NCBI GenBank assembly: GCA_934692485.1
Contig: CAKUTX010000003.1
Span: forward strand, 124,001-188,000
DNA: 64,000 bases
Source: an uncultured Candidatus Melainabacteria bacterium
GTDB lineage: Bacteria > Cyanobacteriota > Vampirovibrionia > Gastranaerophilales > Gastranaerophilaceae
Direction of reading: 5' to 3'
A model generated the notes under the pieces. The model ran no database searches and had not been told where the DNA came from. It saw only the letters and a program-made list of their open reading frames with translations. This document shows, one piece after another, positions 60,938 through 64,000 of this stretch; the stretch's first letter is position 1; each line of letters starts with the position of its first letter. A program made the position numbers and the translations under genes.

Positions 60938-61938
60938 CTAATCATTATTTGGACTCAGCTTTTCTTTTCCAGATAAAATATTATTTAATGTTTCTCCACC
61001 TGATTTAGACCAAGTACTTGGAGCTACTCTATCTTTATAGATATATATTAAAAAAACATCTTGACCAAATCTATTTGGTAATGTTGGACCATTTACATCA
61101 ATACATAACTCAGCACAATAATATTTATTTACTTGAACTAAAGTTTCTTGTCCTTTTTCATTATAATAAGAGTCAATACGGTGTACCTCACATCCTGAGT
61201 GTAAACTCTGTACTACAATAATAGAACCATCATTAAGAATTATTTTTGGGTTATTAGTGCTCCAATCCCGAGTGTTTCCGTTTGCGTCATAATTTGGTTT
61301 TGCGTACTTAATATCGTAATAAAAATTAGGACATTCTATTTTTGATTTGCAGACTTTGGCTCCACTAAAATATTTTGCAAAATTTTCTGTAACTTTGTAA
61401 TGTCCATCGGCTGCATTAAATAAAACACTATTATCTCCAATAAAGTCATTATCTTTTTGTGCCATTATAGTTGCATTATAAATATTGGAATAAGTTCTTT
61501 TAGTTTTAGCTATCAGTTCCTTCTCTCTATAATTTGCAATCAAACTAGGCAAAGTAATCGCCGCAACAACACCAATTATACCCAAAGTTATCAAAACTTC
61601 GGCGAGGGTAAAGGCGGCTAGGCGGTTTGAGGCTTTGCCCCCTCTCTTTTGGCTACTTTCTGCGCCTCGCGATAAACGGCACCGTTCGCAATCACAACGA
61701 AAACTCAACGTTTCCGTTGATTCTTGCTCACCTCTCGCTCCGCTCGTGCCTCTGCTCGGCTTGCTCTCCCATTCAGGGGCGAGGGAACAAGTTTCGTCAC
61801 AGTGGGCTACGTGCGTGGCACCTTCACCCTCTGCTCCTGCTACACAATGACATACATTTACGTCTACCTCAATCCCTCTATAAACTAAGGCTCCGCGATT
61901 GCCCCCCCCCCGAGAGCTCTTCTTAAATCTTGTTTCAT
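60938..61938 (-). CDS. Pilin-like protein 3, poly-G phase-variable start, repeat-derived leader
   Basis: ATG 61938, with GAAAGGAAG upstream, is followed by AAACAAGATTTAAG and ten G (61911-61902). With ten G the frame ends at TAG after GCAATCGCGGAGCC. The pilin frame is open through all of 61939-60938, and eleven or eight G would join it. The joined leader would be about 109 residues of repeat modules, then AFTLAEVLITLGIIGVVAA. The body has a pilin helix, two Cys pairs and LCIDVNGPTLPNRFGQDVF. No lectin-like end. In the current state only TTG 61708, without a ribosome site, is in frame. Confidence 0.7.
61661..61826 (-). repeat. Mosaic G+C-rich repeat R4, in frame inside pilin gene 3
   Basis: Modules in order on the minus strand: c (ATHVAHCDETCSLAP), a (ESKPSRGTSGARGEQES), b (TLSFRCDCERCRLSRGA), ending with CTGCGCCTCGCGATAAACGG read on the plus strand at 61660. 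About 90% like R2 and R3 by eye. Confidence 0.8.
61902..61911 (-). repeat. Ten-G tract after the start of pilin gene 3
   Basis: Ten consecutive C on the plus strand, 25 bases after the ATG, in the same context (CTC-G-CAATCGCG) as in pilin gene 2. Confidence 0.9.
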
Positions 61939-61981
61939 CTCATTCTTCCTTTCAAATATACGGCATATCCATTTTACCATA

Positions 61982-62932
61982 TCAGCGATTATTTTTCAAT
62001 ATTTCTTGAATTTTTAGTCGTTTTTGAACATCTTCCAACAACTTTCGATTAATAGACAACAATTCAGAAAGGATTGCAATTACTCCGACCTGAACCCCTG
62101 TAATAATCAATATTGCTGACAATATTAGAGATTGAATGTGACCTACTCCACTTCCAAAAACGTAAAACCACAAAAATCTCAACCCAAGCAAAATTCCTAA
62201 ACCTCCAAATATACTCGCAAGAATTGCAAAAAACCTGAAAGGCCTATATATAATAAACATTCTTATCATTGTAAACATAGAACGTCTAACATAATCAAAC
62301 ATATTTTTTACCAGTTTTGACTCTCTTAAATCTGCATTTACTCTAATTGGAACGCATTTTAGATTTAATCCTTTAGCTCTTGCTTGAATAATTGTTTCTA
62401 AAGTATATGTATAATTATCAAAAACATTTATCTGAGTTGCAGCAACTTTTGAAAAAGCTCGAAATCCGCTCGGCGCATCTTCGACATCTGTTGAACTTAG
62501 CAATCTCATCACTGAAGAACCCAACTTTTGCAGACATTTTTTTAATGGTGAAAAATGCTCAATTTTAGAAACAGGTCGAGAACCGATTACAATATCAGCT
62601 TCACCTTTCAAAATCGGAAGAACCAACTTTTCAATATCTGCAGCATTGTACTGGTTATCGGCATCTGTATTTACAATAATATCTGCGCCATTGGCCAAAG
62701 AGGCATTAATCCCTGCAACAAATGCTTTAGCAAGCCCACAATTATGTGGCATGCTCACAATATGTTTTACACCTGCTCTTTGAGCAACTTCTACTGTTTT
62801 ATCGGTTGAGCCGTCGTCAATTACCAATACTTCTATTTCATCAATACCCTCAATTTGTTTGGGCAAATCCGCAAGCGTAATCGGTAAAGAACTTTCTTCA
62901 TTGTAACAAGGTATTTGAATTATGAGTTTCAT
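61982..62932 (-). CDS. Family 2 glycosyltransferase, polyprenyl-phosphate sugar transferase type
   Basis: A 316-residue GT-A enzyme. IQIPCYNEESSLPITL at the start, VIDDGSTDKT, and NTDADNQY with the DxD metal site are classical. After the catalytic domain come two membrane helices (FFAILASIFGGLGILLGLRFLWF and ILIITGVQVGVIAILSELL), as in GtrB/DPM1-like enzymes that load a sugar onto a lipid carrier. The divergent gene at 62973 looks like the matching membrane glycosyltransferase. Confidence 0.88.
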   Translation of the reverse strand: MKLIIQIPCYNEESSLPITLADLPKQIEGIDEIEVLVIDDGSTDKTVEVAQRAGVKHIVSMPHNCGLAKAFVAGINASLANGADIIVNTDADNQYNAADIEKLVLPILKGEADIVIGSRPVSKIEHFSPLKKCLQKLGSSVMRLLSSTDVEDAPSGFRAFSKVAATQINVFDNYTYTLETIIQARAKGLNLKCVPIRVNADLRESKLVKNMFDYVRRSMFTMIRMFIIYRPFRFFAILASIFGGLGILLGLRFLWFYVFGSGVGHIQSLILSAILIITGVQVGVIAILSELLSINRKLLEDVQKRLKIQEILKNNR

Positions 62933-62972
62933 GTGCCCCTCTTTCTTATTTTTCTTTTTATTATATAATTAA

Positions 62973-64000
62973 ATGGGGATTTTGACAAACGTGAAAAAAT
63001 TTATAACAATTACGCTAGTAATAATTTTAGGGATATTTTTAAGACTTATTTTTATTAACAAACCAGATGGCTTGTGGAATGATGAATATGTCAGTTATAT
63101 GATTGCAGCAACTCCATTTTCAAGTGGCTTTATTGATGCGGTAAAATCACAATGTCACATGCCATTTTATTATTTATACCTAAAATTTTCCATGACTTTA
63201 TTTGGCTCAAGTGATTTGGTTTTAAGATTAACATCCACGTTTGCAGGGATTTTATCAATCATAGCAATGTATTTTGTTGGAAAAGAAAAAGATAACAAAA
63301 CAGGAATTTATTGCGCGACTTTTTCTGCTATAAGTTCTTTCTTAATATACTATTCTCAGGAAGTTAGATTTTATTCTGTTTTATTTTTGTTCTCGGCATT
63401 GGCACTGTTATTTACAATAAAAACAATTAAACAGCCCAATAAAACAAATTTAATTTTCAACTTAATTTTCAATTTTTTGATTTTATTTACGCACACAATC
63501 GGATTTATATTCGTATTTTTCAATTTACTTTTTTTAAGCATTTATTTATTTAAAAACTTTAAAAAACAAATTTTAATATTATGGACAAGTATTGCTGTAG
63601 GAGGCTTGTCGCTAAGTCCATTAATCTTTAAAATTTTCACAACACAATCATTTTCTCAGTGGTGGGGACATTTTTCGATTTCCAAAATCGGTTTTTTATT
63701 TACGGATTATTTCTCCCCGATACTCACAAATTTGACAAATGCTCCAGATAAATTTTTCTATGCACCACAACTGATTTTTTTCATGATAGTGCCAACAATT
63801 ATTGCAATAGCTTGCATTATCAAGTCATTAATCAAGAATAAAATAAACATATTTTTATTGGTTATGGCATGCGCATTCACTGGTGTACTTGTAGTAGCAG
63901 CAATTTTTGGGAAATTGGTATTTATCACAAAATATTCTATAGAAATTTATCCAATTTTAATATACTTGGCATGCTATGGAATAAGTACAATTGATAATAA
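62973..64000 (+). CDS. Membrane glycosyltransferase, GT39/ArnT-like (cut by window edge)
   Basis: An open frame runs from ATG 62973 off the right edge, giving at least 342 residues with many membrane helices. FLRLIFINKPDGLWNDEYVSYMIA has the Asp-Glu pair in the first extracytoplasmic loop typical of ArnT/PMT-type lipid-linked sugar transferases, and YSQEVRFYSVLFLFS is typical of the second region. GTG 62991, after GGGGA, is an alternative start because a TATAAT (62962) is very close to the ATG. It may glycosylate lipids or surface proteins with sugar from the adjacent GT2 product. Confidence 0.78.
   Translation, partial: MGILTNVKKFITITLVIILGIFLRLIFINKPDGLWNDEYVSYMIAATPFSSGFIDAVKSQCHMPFYYLYLKFSMTLFGSSDLVLRLTSTFAGILSIIAMYFVGKEKDNKTGIYCATFSAISSFLIYYSQEVRFYSVLFLFSALALLFTIKTIKQPNKTNLIFNLIFNFLILFTHTIGFIFVFFNLLFLSIYLFKNFKKQILILWTSIAVGGLSLSPLIFKIFTTQSFSQWWGHFSISKIGFLFTDYFSPILTNLTNAPDKFFYAPQLIFFMIVPTIIAIACIIKSLIKNKINIFLLVMACAFTGVLVVAAIFGKLVFITKYSIEIYPILIYLACYGISTIDN

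Noticed and set aside
1..64000. CRISPR arrays, rRNA genes, insertion-sequence transposases, prophage genes or a replication origin
   Set aside because: No regularly spaced repeats, rRNA-like stretches, transposase or phage structural proteins, or DnaA-box clusters were seen.

Overview
The window looks like a chromosomal segment from an anaerobic, low-G+C, Gram-negative-type bacterium. The best guess is a gut member of the non-photosynthetic Cyanobacteriota (Vampirovibrionia/Melainabacteria, order Gastranaerophilales). This is inference. It rests on a YidC with a large insert where cyanobacterial YidC has one, Kdo/lipopolysaccharide genes, several pilin-like proteins with a nearly identical FTLAEVLITLG start, fermentation genes (pyruvate formate-lyase, HydE), and many lineage-specific proteins with a short N-terminal F-G tag.

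Layout. 1-2.1 kb: end of a pilin-like gene, then rplS-rbgA-rnhB on the minus strand. 2.2-10.6 kb: tRNA-Leu, a tagged alpha/beta hydrolase, ugd, an ABC exporter behind a Fur-like box, two paralogous CHAP-like proteins with a shared unusual promoter, coaE-rluB-thioesterase, a short rubredoxin and tRNA-Pro. 10.8-17 kb: yidC, queA, a bifunctional nuclease, tRNA-Ser, dxs behind a MerR-type promoter, an SGNH hydrolase and a short TspO. 17-31 kb: an AsmA-like giant, a WG-repeat protein, a Zn/Cd P-type ATPase, a radical SAM protein, and a complete tripartite efflux locus (TolC-like gene divergent from marR-emrA-emrB) around a palindromic operator. 31-42 kb: an ADP-ribosyltransferase-like protein, kdsD-kdsC-queD-uppP, a coupled three-gene operon of two related membrane proteins plus a GH13 enzyme, panD, rpmI-rplT. 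42-53 kb: small lineage-specific genes, yajQ, merR-hydE, a pilin-lectin gene, tRNA-Thr, mnmA, a split pyruvate formate-lyase with its activase, and ilvE. 53-64 kb: a second pilin-lectin gene, two lineage-specific genes, mazG, a conventional pilin, pgpH-ybeY-dgkA, a third repeat-bearing pilin, a GT2 transferase and the start of a membrane glycosyltransferase.

Main discovery. Three pilin-like genes (44.8, 54.5 and 61.9 kb) carry G+C-rich mosaic repeats inserted in frame between the start codon and the prepilin cleavage site. This lengthens the leader from about 5 residues, as in the plain pilin at 57.6 kb, to about 90-160. Two of them have a run of ten G directly after the start. In both, ten G is out of frame and eleven (or eight) would open the whole gene, as expected of phase-variable contingency loci. 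The first also ends in a lectin-like region where 20 of 32 codons are NNC, the footprint expected of a diversity-generating retroelement target. No reverse transcriptase or template repeat lies in the window.

Other unusual points: a promoter-like element with exactly fixed spacing before four lineage-specific genes; a pyruvate formate-lyase whose glycyl-radical domain is a separate 79-residue gene; and a MerR-type dyad inside the dxs promoter. All functional calls come from reading the sequence; no database search was run.
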